From assembly GCA_007922305.1 (NCBI GenBank), contig ML677344.1:1502527-1566526 (forward strand): a stretch of DNA of 64,000 nucleotides, read 5' to 3'. The notes beneath the pieces are model-generated. The model had not been told where the DNA came from. It did not search any database and saw only the letters and a program-made list of their open reading frames with translations. Positions 24,971-37,000 of the stretch are shown one piece after another (the stretch's first letter is position 1; every line of letters starts with the position of its first letter). This DNA is from Dermatemys mawii (lineage: Eukaryota > Chordata > Testudines > Dermatemydidae). The position numbers and the translations under genes are program-made.

Positions 24971-26376
24971 TGGGAGTCCACGTCGGTGCCGCTCTCCCCC
25001 TTTCACACCCGTGTCGTTCCTGGTGGAAATGAGACGAACCAAGAGAGGAGTGAAGGGGGCGGTGAGGAGGAGGAGGGAGAGGGAGTGAGGTCCTTGCCAG
25101 AGCATGGTGCTGCACAGCTCAGGAAGCCCATGTTTGCTGGGGAACCAGTTCCCTTCGGCCTCACGTAGGAGGCAAGTGCCCCATCCCTGCAGCTGAGCTC
25201 AGGTGTCCTTCCCACCCTGCCACACCTGAGCCCTGTCTCTGCCGGCACTTGCGTCCCAGGGAGCACCAGACGCGTGTTGGTTTTCCTAGCACAGACAAGG
25301 CCTTTGTGAAGGGAGATTTGCGGTGAGAACTACCAACGGGGAGCAACCAACGGTTGGTCTGGTGGGTCAGGAGGTGACCCTCTGAGTCAGGACTGAAATG
25401 GGGTGTGGAGGGGGGCTAGGAGGAGCTGTGATACTGGAAGTGCTGAATGGGCAGTAAAACTGAGCTCCCGGCTACCGCTAAGGGTGGTTAAAAGTCCCAG
25501 AACATTTTTTGCAAGAGTCCGGGCGGTTAAGAGGTCCTGGTCAGATTGCAATTTGGGTGATTGAATTTAGGCTCCGGGTGCTCCTGGCAGGTTCATGTGG
25601 ATACAGGGCTGCCCTTCCCTTCCTTTCCTGAAGCTCGACGTAGTGCCGGTCTTTGCTGATAAAGGGCTGGCGCGTTCCGCCCCAGAGGTGACTGCATTTC
25701 AGAGGGGAGCAAAGTTAAAAGTGTTGCTGAACCAAACTGCTTTGCCGCTGCCCTGTCCCGCCGGTATCTGGGTGCTAGAGCAGGAGGCCGCAGGAGGTTC
25801 CATATTGCCAGGAATTACCGGAGGTGTCATTTAATTAACATACTCCCCACACACGACAGGAGCAGAGCTGATATCCTGACTCTACTGAAGTCAACGGCAA
25901 AAGTCAACGGCCCCACAGATGTCAGTGGGGCCAGGATTTCCCCCTTAGGATCTAGGACAAGCTTCCCCTAGGTTTATCCCATCCATTATCGTTGTTATTT
26001 GTATTGCAGTCACGCCTGGAATCCCAGTCCAGAATCCCCCCGTGCTAGGTGCTGTACATGCCTCACCTCTTACCTCGGGGGGGGGGGGGGAAAGAGGGCG
26101 GAGTCAGTATTCTAGCCTTGCCTGCTTGGCTGAGATTGGGGTGGTGTTGGAGGGAGCCGGTTGTGGGGATGGGCACCAGGCTGGACTGGGGCCTCCCGAC
26201 CCATTTTGCACGACAGTGGTGACTTTGGGCCCCTAGTGCCCCGACCCGGGGCTGGTGCTCTAGAGAGGACGGGCCCGTCTCACTTCCCGCCCAGATTTAG
26301 CAGCTCCAGCGAACTGCAGTTGTCCTCAGTGACGAGGCCTCCTCTTGCTCCTGCAGGGTCCCCGTCCCGGCTCCCC
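24971..26376 (+). other. Upstream flank of the sizzled-type gene, probable promoter or 5' untranslated region
   Basis: It is GC-rich near the gene, with an acceptor-like cctcttgctcctgcag ending at 26356 that suggests a 5' untranslated intron. A G run lies at 26079-26090. No clear TATA box was found. Confidence 0.35.
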
Positions 26377-29300
26377 ATGGACGTCCCGCTGCTCCTCGTG
26401 CTCCTGGCGTGGGCGTGGCGCTCCCCTTCGCTGGCGGCTCCTTTCCCCTACCAGCTGGCCCGGCTCCGCGCCCAGCGGAGCAGCTGCAAGCCCATCCCCA
26501 GCAGCATGACCCTCTGCCACGGGGTCGGGTACAACGAGCTGCGGCTGCCCAACCTGCTGGGCCACGAGAGCCTGAAGGAAGCTCTGCAGCAGGCCGCCTC
26601 CTGGGTGCCGCTGCTCACCAAGCAGTGCCACGGGGACACCAAGAAATTCCTGTGCTCCCTCTTCGCCCCCGTGTGCATCAGCGACCTGGAGGATCCCGTC
26701 TACCCCTGCCGGTCCCTCTGCGAGGCGGTGAGGGACGGCTGCACCCCGGTCATGGCCGCCTTTGGCTTCCCATGGCCGGAGATGTTCAACTGCAGCCGGT
26801 TCCCTCGGGGGAACGAGCTGTGCGTCCCGCCGGCCGGCCCAGACGACAGACTCCAGCTCGCGAAGGAAGGTGAGGCCAGGCCGCCAGGGGGCCCTTGGTG
26901 TTCAGCCCGGAGATCCTGGCAAAGGGGCCAAAGGTTCAACGTCAGATCGTCACAATCTGGCTCCGGTTCAGGGTCGCCGGATGCCTGTTCCTGTTTAACT
27001 GTGCGGCCTGCAGCTGTTTGCACACTTGTGCATCATGTTACTTCTTCCCCACAGCCCCCTCCCCTCTGCCCCCAAAGTTCAAGTATTTGATTAAGTCTCT
27101 CTCCGAACGCTGGGGGTCGGACCAAGTACAGTGGCCCGGAAGTGTAGAGCATCTGTAAGAAACGGCCTGGTCTCTCGGTCTAGATATTCATCTAGCTCTC
27201 GCCGCTAGAGGAGATTCTAGATTTTAAGGGGATCTGGGATCCAGTCTCAGCTCCTGTGGAACACAGGGTATGGAATTTCCTCCAGCGAACCAAACACCTT
27301 GCGGTTGAATGAGAGCTTAACTTGTAGGCTCGGGGTGACGGCTCCAGGAATGGACCCCATCCATTGGAAAATGGTTCCAATCGTTAATGACCCTCACTGT
27401 TATTATACTGGCATTAGAAAAGGCTCAGAGAAAGGCAACTAAAATGATCAGAGGTTTGGAACAGGTCCCGCATGAGGGGAGATTAAAGAAGCTAGGACTT
27501 TTTAGCTTGGAAAAGGGGAGACTAAGGGGGGATATGATAGAGGTCTATAAAATCATGAGTGGTGTGGAGAAAGTGAATAAGGAAAAATTATTTACTTGTT
27601 CCCATAATAGAAGAACTAGGGGCCACCCAATGATATTAGTAGGCAGCAGGTTTAAAACAAATAACAGGAAGTTCTTCAGACAGCGCACAGTCAACCTGTG
27701 GAACTCCTTGCCTGAGGAGGTTGTGAAGGCTAGGACTATAACAGGGTTTAAAAGAGAACTGGATAAATTCATGGAGGTTAAGTCCATTAATGGCTATTAG
27801 CCAGGCTGGGTAAGGAATGGTGTCCCTAGCCTCTGTTTGTCAGATGGCGATGATGAATCGCAGGAGAGAGATCACTTGATCATTCCCTGTTATGTTCACT
27901 CACTCTATTGGCCACTGTCGGTAGACAGATACTGGGCCGGATGGACCTTTGGGCTGACCCAGTCCGGCCTTTCTTATGTTCTTACTGTTAAAAGTCTGCT
28001 TGTTCTTTCCAGTTTGACCTTTGCTGACTGCAACATCCAGCCATTGGCTCTGTTGTAGCTTTGCTAGATTAAAGAGCCATACGCCAGGCCAACGAGCATA
28101 TCTTCTGTACAGAGCAGCTGGCCATACCTGGCGCTCTGGTTTGAAATCGGAGTTTTCCTGCTCCTAAGCGAGCGGCCTGCCCAGGCTGAGAAGCCCACCT
28201 GTCCCGACAAGCCTGGTTTGAAATCCCCCAAGCCTTGCTGAGGGATGTCGCCACCAGGTCTGCGACTGCTAGTCCCAGCTGTCCCGCATATCACGCTGCT
28301 CGCTGAGAAGCTGCACTAGGAGGGGTGGTTTTCGTTCTCCTAGCTCTCCTCCCGACTCTGAACTCCAGCATTCCCAGGCTGAATTCAGTGACGGGTGAGC
28401 AATACAAGGGGAAGCTTGGTTTCTGAATGCCAGTTTTGGTTTCTCTGGGACATGTAAAGATGGCCTGAAAGGAGGCTTTTAAAACTGACTGATTTCTCTC
28501 TTCGTATTTTACCTTCAAATATCAGGAATGTCAATTCTGGCTCTGCTGGAAAACTCCCTGCAGGGCTCAGTAAAGTGGCTTGGGAGCTTTGTCTGCAAGC
28601 CCTGAGGTGCTGGATCCTTAGCCAAGAGAGGTTGTCTCCAAGTGTTTTCAGACCGTTGAGACACGTGGGTGTTCGCAGAGGCGGGTTTAAATGGCACCAG
28701 TGGCACCCAGTCCACACTCAGAAGGGGCCCCGGTGCCCAGACTGTGGCCACGCCCACTGCTCCACCTGTGCTCCGCCCTGAGGCCCCGCCCATGCTTGGC
28801 CTCTTCCCTTGAGGCTCCACCCCCTTGCTCTCTCATCTCCGCCCCTTCCCTGCCTCGCCCACCCCTCGCTCCTCTCTACTCCCTCCCCCACAACTACTGC
28901 CTGCTCCTCCCTGTGTGAGCAGTGGGTGGGGCCTATGGGGTAGAGGCGGGGTGGGGCTTTGGGGCAGAGCGTGGGGCCTGGCCATGGTCTGGGCTGACAG
29001 GGCTCACAAAAGGTTAATCCGGTCCTGGTGGTTAGCAAAAGCCAAAATAAAAAAAGAAGATTTCCAAAATCCGAGTTGAAATCCCTTTGCCTCGCAGTTA
29101 ATCAGTTTGAATTGCACAGAGTCCAGCTCTCCAGTCAGCCGCAGAGTCTTCCAGGAGAGGTGGGATGACCAGATGTCCCGATTTTATAGGGACAGTCCCG
29201 ATATTTGAGACTTAGTGTTATATAGGCGCCTATTACCCCCCCACCCCCATCCCGATTTTTCAAACTTGCTGTCTGGTCACCCTGGGCAGATGTGATTTCT

Positions 29301-30735
29301 GCTCCATAGAAAACCAAGGAACCGTTCTTCAGCCCTGATCCTGGTCGTGCCGTCACAGACGGTTCCTTGGTCGCAGTTCTCAGTGCCACTGTTTCTTTCC
29401 CTGCCAGACACGGTGTGCGCAGCCTGTCTCAGCCGAGGACACAGCGAAAAGGAGTTCCTGGAAAACTTCTGCAGCCAAGATTTTGGTGAGTCGAAAACGC
29501 CAAAGCTCCACCGCAGCTGTCGGCTGGAAAATCAGACGCGTCGGCCGAGGGGAGAGGGGACGGCTGAGGGCGTGGGGCAAAACCCGACCTGTCCCCTCCT
29601 GAAACAGACCAGTGTCCGTCTAGAGCAGCCTCTGGTTCCCAGCCCTGACCGGTGCCAGATGGGCCATCGTAAGGCAGGCATCCCCCCGATCCCTGCCCAT
29701 GGTCATGTTACACCCAGAGGCACGCAGGATGGTCGCTGTAAACAAGTGGCCTCCTCCCAGGCACCCCCTCATGGCCTTGAGGCAGCTCTGCAAGCGGCCC
29801 CCTTGCCTCAGTTTCCCACTTGGATCCCAGTAACTTACGTCCAAGCCTGTTCCTCCGGTCCATCACGGGTTATAGCAAAAGGCAGTGCCTAAGTCCACAG
29901 CCAGCATTGTTCATGTCACCCCCCATGCACGTGGGCTTTCAAACACGGCTTCCTTCTCCATCCTGATGTCTCCCACCAGACCTGGACTCTTAACAATCCT
30001 CCTTTCCTGGGACAGCCAGCCCAGCACAGCCCCACTCTTCCCAGCTGGAACCCGCACAGCTTCTCCGCTGGGAGCCTCCTAGGGTTCCTCTGGCACCCAG
30101 CTCCCCAGCAAGGAGACCCCAGTGGGTAAACCCCTCTGCTGCCCCCCTACCACCAGCCTTCTCTGGCCCTTGGTTCCAGCTCTCCAGCTTCAAGCCAGCG
30201 GGCACCTCTCTGTGCCACTCTCCTGCCCTCACCCTCTCACTGCAGAGTCAGATGCTCCTCTTGGTAGCATGTCTAGTCCTTCTAAAATTCTCACTGCCAC
30301 TGTACTTTCCTGCAGCAGCAAGTTCCACAGATGAGTTTTTGTCATTCCTTTGAGCTGCTTCCATTTGGCGAGCGCCCCCTTTGTTTCCCTGCATTCTGTC
30401 CAATTCCCACTGACTCCCTCTCTCCCGCAGCCTTGAAAATGAGTATCAAAGCGCTGTCTAGCGCGGACGGAGACTTGAAAGTGATCCCGGAGCTCAAGAG
30501 CCGGACCCTCTACAAGCAGGGAGGCTGGTCGGAAGAAGAGCTGAAGAAGCCAGTCCTGTGGCTGACACACGGCGAGACCTGCGCCTGCGAAGAACTCCGC
30601 GGCCAGGGCACCATGGTCCTGGCCATGGGCCACAAAGTGGCTGGCCGCTTGGTCCTCTCCTGGGTGAGGAGGTGGCAGCGAGGGGAGAGGGAGCTGAAGA
30701 AATTCACCCGGGCTGTGCGGAAGATCCAATGCTAA
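26377..30735 (+). CDS. SZL: Secreted Frizzled-related protein, sizzled type (SFRP2-like)
   Basis: Three exons, 26377-26869, 29408-29485 and 30431-30735, joined in phases 1 and 1, give 291 residues. The first ATG has a good context (CCCCATGG) and begins a hydrophobic signal peptide (MDVPLLLVLLAWAW). A cysteine-rich Frizzled domain follows at roughly residues 35-150, with ten cysteines and family blocks such as LCHGVGY, LPNLLGHE, KKFLCSLFAPVC and GFPWPEMFNCSRFP. Exons 2-3 encode a netrin-like domain (about 165-291) with CAAC, ENFC, TCACEE and the basic end VRKIQC. Known role: sizzled is a secreted feedback inhibitor of the BMP1/Tolloid proteases that destroy chordin; other sFRPs bind Wnts. The sequence is closest to SFRP2, but SFRP2 lies elsewhere in amniotes, and the LAMTOR1-TOMT setting suggests the sizzled/SFRP2-like paralogue lost from placental mammals. 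Family membership is certain; the exact paralogue is inferred. Confidence 0.88.
27387..27995 (+). repeat. CR1 LINE 3' end with the C-terminal part of ORF2, in intron 1 of the sizzled-type gene
   Basis: An intact 137-codon frame at 27387-27800 encodes the familiar CR1 reverse-transcriptase tail: RKATKMIRGLEQVPHEGRLK, RGDMIEVYKIMSG, TVNLWNSLPEEVV. It is followed by the CR1 3' untranslated region ending in ttcttatgttctt. The frame is open, suggesting a relatively young copy. It runs in the host gene's orientation. Confidence 0.92.
29160..29286. mobile_element. GGGTGACCAG-type MITE, copy 1 (intron 1 of the sizzled-type gene)
   Basis: Starts ggatgaccagatgtcccgat and ends ctgtctggtcaccctggg, with inner ttatagggacagtccc and ctattacccccc. 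The ends are inverted copies of GGGTGACCAG. Two further copies are at 31051-31180 and 40176-40294. Confidence 0.7.
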
Positions 30736-31050
30736 CGGGAAGGGAAGCGCTTTGAGCTGAGAACGTATCCCTCCCGCACATGCTGTGAATTCTTCCCACT
30801 TCCCACTCTAGCTGGAAAACATATTAGATTTAGCCAGGCTCTTACCATGAAAACAGGCCCCCCGACCAGTCACTGACAGATCCATATGGCGTTCAGAGGG
30901 GATCCAGAAACTCAACCAGGAAGCAGCTGAGTCCAGCGTCCTCCAGAGGGTGTGTGCAGACTAAGGAGACCGGAGGCACTGACAAACCAGCCCTCTCCCC
31001 GCACCTCACACCCATGTGGATAGCTGTAGGGAGAACATGCTGGTGGCCAG

Positions 31051-31180
31051 GCAGGGTGACCAGATGTTCTGATTTTAAAGAGACCGTCCTGATATTTGGG
31101 GCTTTTTCTTATATAGGTGCCAATTACCTCCCACCACCTGTGCTGATTTTTCACACTTGCTGTCCGATCCCCCTCTGGCC
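31051..31180. mobile_element. GGGTGACCAG-type MITE, copy 2 (3' flank of the sizzled-type gene)
   Basis: Begins agggtgaccagatgttctga and continues through ttatataggtgccaattacc to tttttcacacttgctgtccg; the right terminus has decayed. It lies just before the candidate AATAAA at 31200. Confidence 0.65.
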
Positions 31181-31199
31181 AGGAGAGAGGTGAGATCCC

Positions 31200-31205
31200 A
31201 ATAAA
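31200..31205 (+). terminator. SZL: Candidate polyadenylation signal of the sizzled-type gene
   Basis: AATAAA lies 465 bases after the stop codon and is followed by a GT-containing stretch (ccctgtgtcagag). A second AATAAA at 31609-31614, also followed by T- and G-rich sequence, could end a longer transcript. Choosing between them needs RNA data. Confidence 0.5.
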
Positions 31206-31734
31206 CTACCACCTCCCTTCATCCCTGTGTCAGAGAAGGGAGAACTCGTGGGGGGAAATGGGAGAAGTGGGGGTGGGGTGCCAGCTAGGGAATGAAATCA
31301 GCAGCAGTCAGGTGCCTAAAAAGACCTCCCAAGCGATCTGCAAATGCTCCGTCTCCACCTCCATCTCCCGCCCGGACTCTCGCCCCGCCTGCAAATCTGA
31401 GGCCTGGTTTCGGTCCCTCTGAGCATTGCAGTGTGTGTAGACAACGTCTGTGGCTCTGGGCAAACTGACCAATGACCCGTCCAGTGAGTTACCAGCATGC
31501 ACTGTTCCTGTGGCTGTGCGTGTACAGTTAATAACTGCCTGTGCAAATATCTGCATGCGATGATGGCAAATATATTTCCAGTTTGGGCTCTGCTTCAGAA
31601 TTTGCTTGAATAAAAATGTTCTGCTCATGAATCAGCCTGCTTGTCGATCTTTGGCTACATGAGCCCAGCAAAGACTCTCCAGTGAACCGTCAAGCAAACA
31701 GTGCAAATGGAAAAGACCCGAATCCAGCCTAGTC

Positions 31735-32451
31735 TAGAGGTGGGCAAACTATGGCCTGTGGGCCTGATTTGGCCAGCCTGTGAGCTCCCACTGGGGAGTG
31801 GGGTCGGGAGCCACACCACGTGGCTCGGCCCTGCTCCAGCCAGGACGCTGGGTCGGGGGTTGGGCCACGCAGCATGGCCCCACTCCGGCTCCTACGTGCT
31901 CCAATGGGAGCTGCAGGGGCGGTGCCTGCAGATGGGGCAGTGTGCAGAGCCGTCTGGACACGCCTCTACGTAGGAGCTGGAGAAGGGACATGCCACTGCT
32001 TGCAGGAGCCGCTTGAGGTAAGCGCCACTTGGAGCCTGCACCCTGAGCCTCTCCCCACACCCCAACAGCCTGCCCCATCCCTGATCCCCCTTCTGCCCTC
32101 CGAACCCCTCGGTCCCAGCCCAGAGCAACCTCCTACAGTCCATATTCCTCATTCCCAGCCCCACTCCAGACCCCGCACCCCCAGCTGGAAACTGCACCCC
32201 TTCCCATACCCCTTCCCTAGCCCTGATCCCCCTCCTGCCCTTCGAACCCCTCAGTCCCAGCCCAGAGCACCCTCCTACACCCCAAACCTCTCATCCCCAG
32301 CCCCATCCCAGAGCCCTGCACCCCCAGCCAGAGCCCTCAACCCCTCCCACACTCCAAACCCAATTTTGTGAGCGTACATGGCCCGCCATAGAAATTCTAT
32401 ACCCCGATGGTCCCCGATGAGGCCCTCAGGTCAAAAAGTTTGCTGACCCCA
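31735..32451. mobile_element. Non-autonomous hAT element of the same family, perfect 8-bp target duplication
   Basis: Left end TAGAGGTGGGCAAACTATGG; reverse-complemented right end TGGGGTCAGCAAACTTTTTG. The octamer gcctagtc flanks both sides exactly (31727-31734 and 32452-32459). The ends and C-rich interior resemble the element at 22236-23035, so both probably come from one family. Confidence 0.88.
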
Positions 32452-33511
32452 GCCTAGTCCATCTCTTCCAGCGCGGGACTGCCCCCTCCTGGGAGGTATT
32501 CGCCGCTGCTCTGGCCAGCACAGCCAGTTTTAAATCAGTTCCACGTCTTGATTTCTCACAAATCAGTCCCCTGTTCTGCAGCCTAACAAACCTCCCTAGC
32601 AGGAAATACATATGTAATCTCACACCCGTCCTCAGCTATAACATGAGTCACGGTTTTGCAGTGTGCACCGAGCCAGGCAATTTCTGCTGTCTCGCGTTTT
32701 CCAGCTGTGAGGGAGGGTTGATAATCGGCATGTGATGGGTCAAGCCTTGTTACAGGTCGAGTGTGGCTACGGCTTTACACTGAGGCTCAATGTAAAGACG
32801 CCGTTGTAACCAGTGGCTGAAACCGTTAAGCAGGGCCCTGTCTCTGGCCAAAACAAAGAGACACGCAAGGCCACTCCGGGTCCAGGAATTGAACCTACGG
32901 GGGCAGGGGTTGGTGGGGCATTGTCTGGGGGTGGGGGCGAGGGTGTGAGCAAGGAAAAGCAGGACAGTTGCAAGCAGTAAGTAGCCCACAGTGCCAGTAC
33001 CGCGGCCCTGAGAGGAAGCAAAGAGAGAGAGCTTTTGGGGCACAGAGTGCAGACGGGAAGGGCAGACATGGAACAGTGAGCAAAGGAACCGAGGTCTCCC
33101 GCTGTTCGAATCCCACTGTGTTCAGGGAAGCGGAACCTTCTGTATAATCTTTGTGAATAAACCAGGCAGAGGCAGGTGTTTCTGATACTCTCTTTGATTT
33201 CCCCGCCCTCTCCTGCCCTGCTCCAAATTTGGCCAACTGTTCAGTCCCAAAGGGGTGACCCTTGCACTGGGTCATCTCTGGAGCGCACGGCCCTTTACAA
33301 AGCTGGATTCGAATGAGTCGCCCCGCTGTTCAGATGAGGGAACCGAGCCCAGAGAGATGGGGCGACTTGCCCATGTCCCATTGCCAACATGAGACAGAAC
33401 AATCTGGGGCATTTCCAGGGCCCACGTCACCCTCACATCTGAGCACTAGTGGCTACGGGATGGAGTGGGGAACCTGTAGCCCTCTTCCTTCTATTTTATT
33501 AGATATCCTTT

Positions 33512-33830
33512 TAGAACATAAGAATGGCCAGACTGGGTCAGACCAAAGGTCCATCCAGCCCAGTATCCTGTCTACCGCCAGTGGCCAATACCAGATGCCC
33601 CAGAGTGAGTGAACCTAACAGGTAATGATCAAGTGATCTCTCTCTTGCCATCCATCACCCCCCTCTCACAAACAGAGGCTAGGGACACCATTCCTTACCC
33701 AGCCTGGCTAATAGCCATTAATGGACTTAACCTCCATGAATTTATCCAGTTCTCTTTTATGTCCTGTTACAGTCCTAGCCCTCACAGCCTCCTCAAGCAA
33801 GGAGTTCCACAGGTTGACTGTGCGCTGTGA
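33512..33830 (-). repeat. CR1 LINE 3' end, reverse orientation
   Basis: The block starting agaacataagaatggccaga and ending in aaggagttccacaggttgac is the reverse complement of the same CR1 subfamily as 27387-27995. It ends about 270 bases upstream of the TIPARP-like start codon. Confidence 0.9.
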
Positions 33831-34016
33831 AGTTAGCGGCGACATTTGCAAATTGTTTCTGAAACAAATAGTTTATGCCAAAAAAGGTGTCCACTAAAGA
33901 CGCTTGACTCCAGTGGAAGGAAGCAGCCCTGGCAGTTCCTGACCCCCAGGGGCGTTTTTGGAGTGACTGGGGGTGTTCGGCCGGCGGCGGTGGCTTTGTG
34001 TGGCAGGACAAACCCA

Positions 34017-34098
34017 CCAATCGGCGGCGCCATGGGACACACAGACATTCTAAGAACCCTCCTGTTCAAAGAGAAACAGATGGCGGGCGTGGGAGGGG
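34017..34098 (+). promoter_or_regulatory. Proximal promoter region of the TIPARP-like gene with a CCAAT box
   Basis: A CCAAT motif at 34017-34021 (accCACCAATCGGCGG context) lies 78 bases before the proposed start codon in a short GC-rich stretch. A CR1 tail ends about 200 bases further upstream, so the promoter is compact. No TATA box is seen. The assignment depends on exon 1 being correct. Confidence 0.35.
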
Positions 34099-37000
34099 AT
34101 GGGCCAGAAGCTCTCCATAGGGATCCTCGGCCAATTGGGGGGTAGCCCCCAAAGGAAACCCCCCCAGGCTGATCCTGAGCAGGAACCCGTCGCTGAGGGG
34201 ACCAGAGCAACCCACCGCCAGCCCCAGAGGGTAAACGTGAGCGACAGAAATGAAGGGAATTCCCCTCTTGCTACCCAGGGGAACGGGTCCCTCCAGGGCA
34301 AGGTTTGGGGGGACAGGTGGGAGCCCAGGAGAGCTGGTTCTGACGAGGGGAGCAGTGTGGGTCTGTAATCGTGGGGGGCGGGGGCGAAGACACGTGCTGC
34401 CGGGGAGGCTGCAGTGGATAATGGGGGAGGTGGGAGCTGAGGCCCAGCCCCCAAAGTGTCTCCATCTCTCCCTCTCCCCAAACTACCCAGGAGCCGAGTT
34501 CTTCCGCCACCGTGAGCTCTGGCTCCCCTACGCCGTCCGGAGGGGATGCGGCCCCCCAGACTCCGTCCCCCGTGCCTGCCAAACGCTGGTGCAGCTCCCC
34601 ACCCGCCGCCGAGCGATGGGTCAGCGAGGACGGGATCTCCTTCCACGTCCACCGGGAAGACGGCATCCAGATCTGTGACGCCTTCCTGCTCGGGCGCTGC
34701 CCCTGGCGGGAGAGCTGCCCGCGCCACCACACCCGCTACCCCTTCCACTGGCAGATCAGGGGGAGCCGAGAGGCGGCGTGGCAGAGTCTGGGCGACTCGT
34801 CTCAGCGCCACTTGGAGAAGCTCTACAGCGAGGCGAAAAACAGCCTGGTGCGGTTCTTGGACAGGTACGGGATGGGAACGCTCCCGTCTGTCCCCCCGGG
34901 GGTCCCGTACCAGGCTCTGAGGAGCGATCTCCCAGCTGCTCCCATCCCGGCCAGAGCAGGTGCGCTGGCTGGCAGGTTCCCCAGCGTCTCCTGTCTCAGC
35001 CGCTCCAGGGAAGAGGCTCTAGGGAAAGCGGAAGGGGCCACGTACGGGGAGTGCCTCAGATTTCCCCCGCTGGAGGTGTTTTGGGGTCCCGGGCCCAACT
35101 TCTCCCAGAAAAGGGACCCTGCCTAGGGCCAACAGGTGAGATTATTCCCCCCTCGTAGGAACCGATCGATTGGGATCCTAGACCTGGACACCATGGAGCT
35201 GGGCTGTTCGGACGTGGGTAGCAGAGCAAGGCGTCTGGGCAGCACCTCGGACTGGAAGCAGAATCCCTGGTTCCACACCAGGTGGCAGGTGTACTGGAAG
35301 CACGGAGACACGTGGCGTCGTTACGAGGAGGTGAAGGGAGGAGGATGGATCCCAAGGGGCGGGGCGGGGGAAGCTCTCCAAAGCAGGGCTGACGCATCCC
35401 GGGGAGCTGGGATGGCCAGCCCAGGGTTGAATGAAGATGGAGACTGATTTCGCGGGACGGGACGATCCCTCCAGGGCAGGACCTGGTCCCGTTGCAAGGA
35501 GCAATGCGTGTCAGGGTCTTCCTCTTTCAGCCTGACTCCCCTTCCTCTCTCCACTCAGCCTGTCCCCCGTGATCTCCTCGCAGCTTTTGAGAGGGGCTCC
35601 CAGGAACCCACCTTTCAGGTCCAGGGCCAGCTCTACACCCTGGATCTGAGGCCCCCTCAGCAGAGCACTGAAGACCAGGGACCTGTCCGCCCCATCCAGC
35701 TCCAGCGCCGACCTGCCTACCGCTCGCTGAGTTGCATGGCCCGGTACCTGCGGTGAGTGACTCCCTGGGCGGTTCCATGGCTGGAGGGGTCCGAGCTATG
35801 TTCTGAGGGACCAGCGTCTCCCGTCTCCTTATATCTCCTCAGGACAATCCCTAGAGGTTCCCAGGGACTCTTCCACCCTTCCACAGCCACCATCCCTGGG
35901 GAGAGATCCACAGATGGGTACTGTGGCCCATACCCAGCCGCCTGGGTGCCGCCGCCGCCCCGTGGCCAGGCCTTCTTTCACGCAGAGGTGGCCGCGTCGG
36001 AAGCGGTGTACCGCGAGATCTGTGAGCTCTTCCACGCGTCTGTCCCGGAGGACACGGCGCTGGTGCTGAGGATTTACAGGATCCGGAACGATGCACTCTG
36101 GGAAAAATACCGCAGGTAGGAGGAGGAATGGATGGTGCGAGAGGTGGGACAGGGGACAGACCAGGCCACCAGCTTTCACCCCACCATTAAGCCATTGATG
36201 CCGGTGCTGTGGGCATGACTAGATGGGTTATCATCTCTGGGTGGGTCTAAGGGAAGTGTATCTAAGGGTTGGTTCGGGAGACCCAGCCCAGGGATACAAC
36301 CATCTGGCCTCAGATTTTTCCTCAACGGCTCCAGCTGTGTTGTCTTGTGGCTGAACTGGAGTGTGTCCTTTCGAACAACATCTGGCTCTATAGAAAGACT
36401 TCAAGAAAGAGGTGTCATGTGAGGAGGGGTATGAAGGCCAAAGGGAGCCGGGACAGCACAGCATCATGGGATGCCCAGGGGAGAGAGACTCCAGAGGAGG
36501 GAGAGGTGCATCAAGGAGGATGAGGAGGGGCCTCTCACCCAGGCCTGAAGGAGCCACCTGGGACCAGATTGAGGGGACTGAGGGCAGGATGAGAGGAAGA
36601 GGCACAGAGGAGTCTGGAGGAGGGGAACGGGCCGGTAGCTGGAGAGCAGATCAGGGCGAAGGAACGCTCTGAGGTGGTGGATTGGGGAGGGTTGAAGGCC
36701 AAGGGGAAGGAGGCAGAGGGGAGAGAGGACGAAGATGATGAGCGAGGGGGTGAGGGAGACAAGTGAGGGGAGGGGCTAAGTGATGGGGCTTGAAGCTGAG
36801 AGAAGAAGAGACACATCCCAGCCAGAGCCCAGCGTGGAGGAGAGGAAGCTGGGGGTGGATGGACCAGGGGAGGCGAGAGAGCTGGGGGAATCCTGAGCAG
36901 AGAGAGAAGTGGGGCTGAGGGGAGTCGCTCAGGGACTGAGTCCCTGAGGCTGAAGGTGTAGGACCTGACTGGGCAGGAGATGCCGCGCTGGTTATAGAGG

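Noticed and set aside
29347..29892. Longer reading frame through exon 2 of the sizzled-type gene
   Set aside because: Only 29408-29485 has netrin-domain homology and it is bounded by canonical splice sites; the rest is intron read-through.
34050..34811. 253-codon antisense frame opposite the TIPARP-like exons
   Set aside because: It is the shadow of GC-rich coding sequence on the plus strand; the plus-strand exons have clear CCCH and WWE homology.
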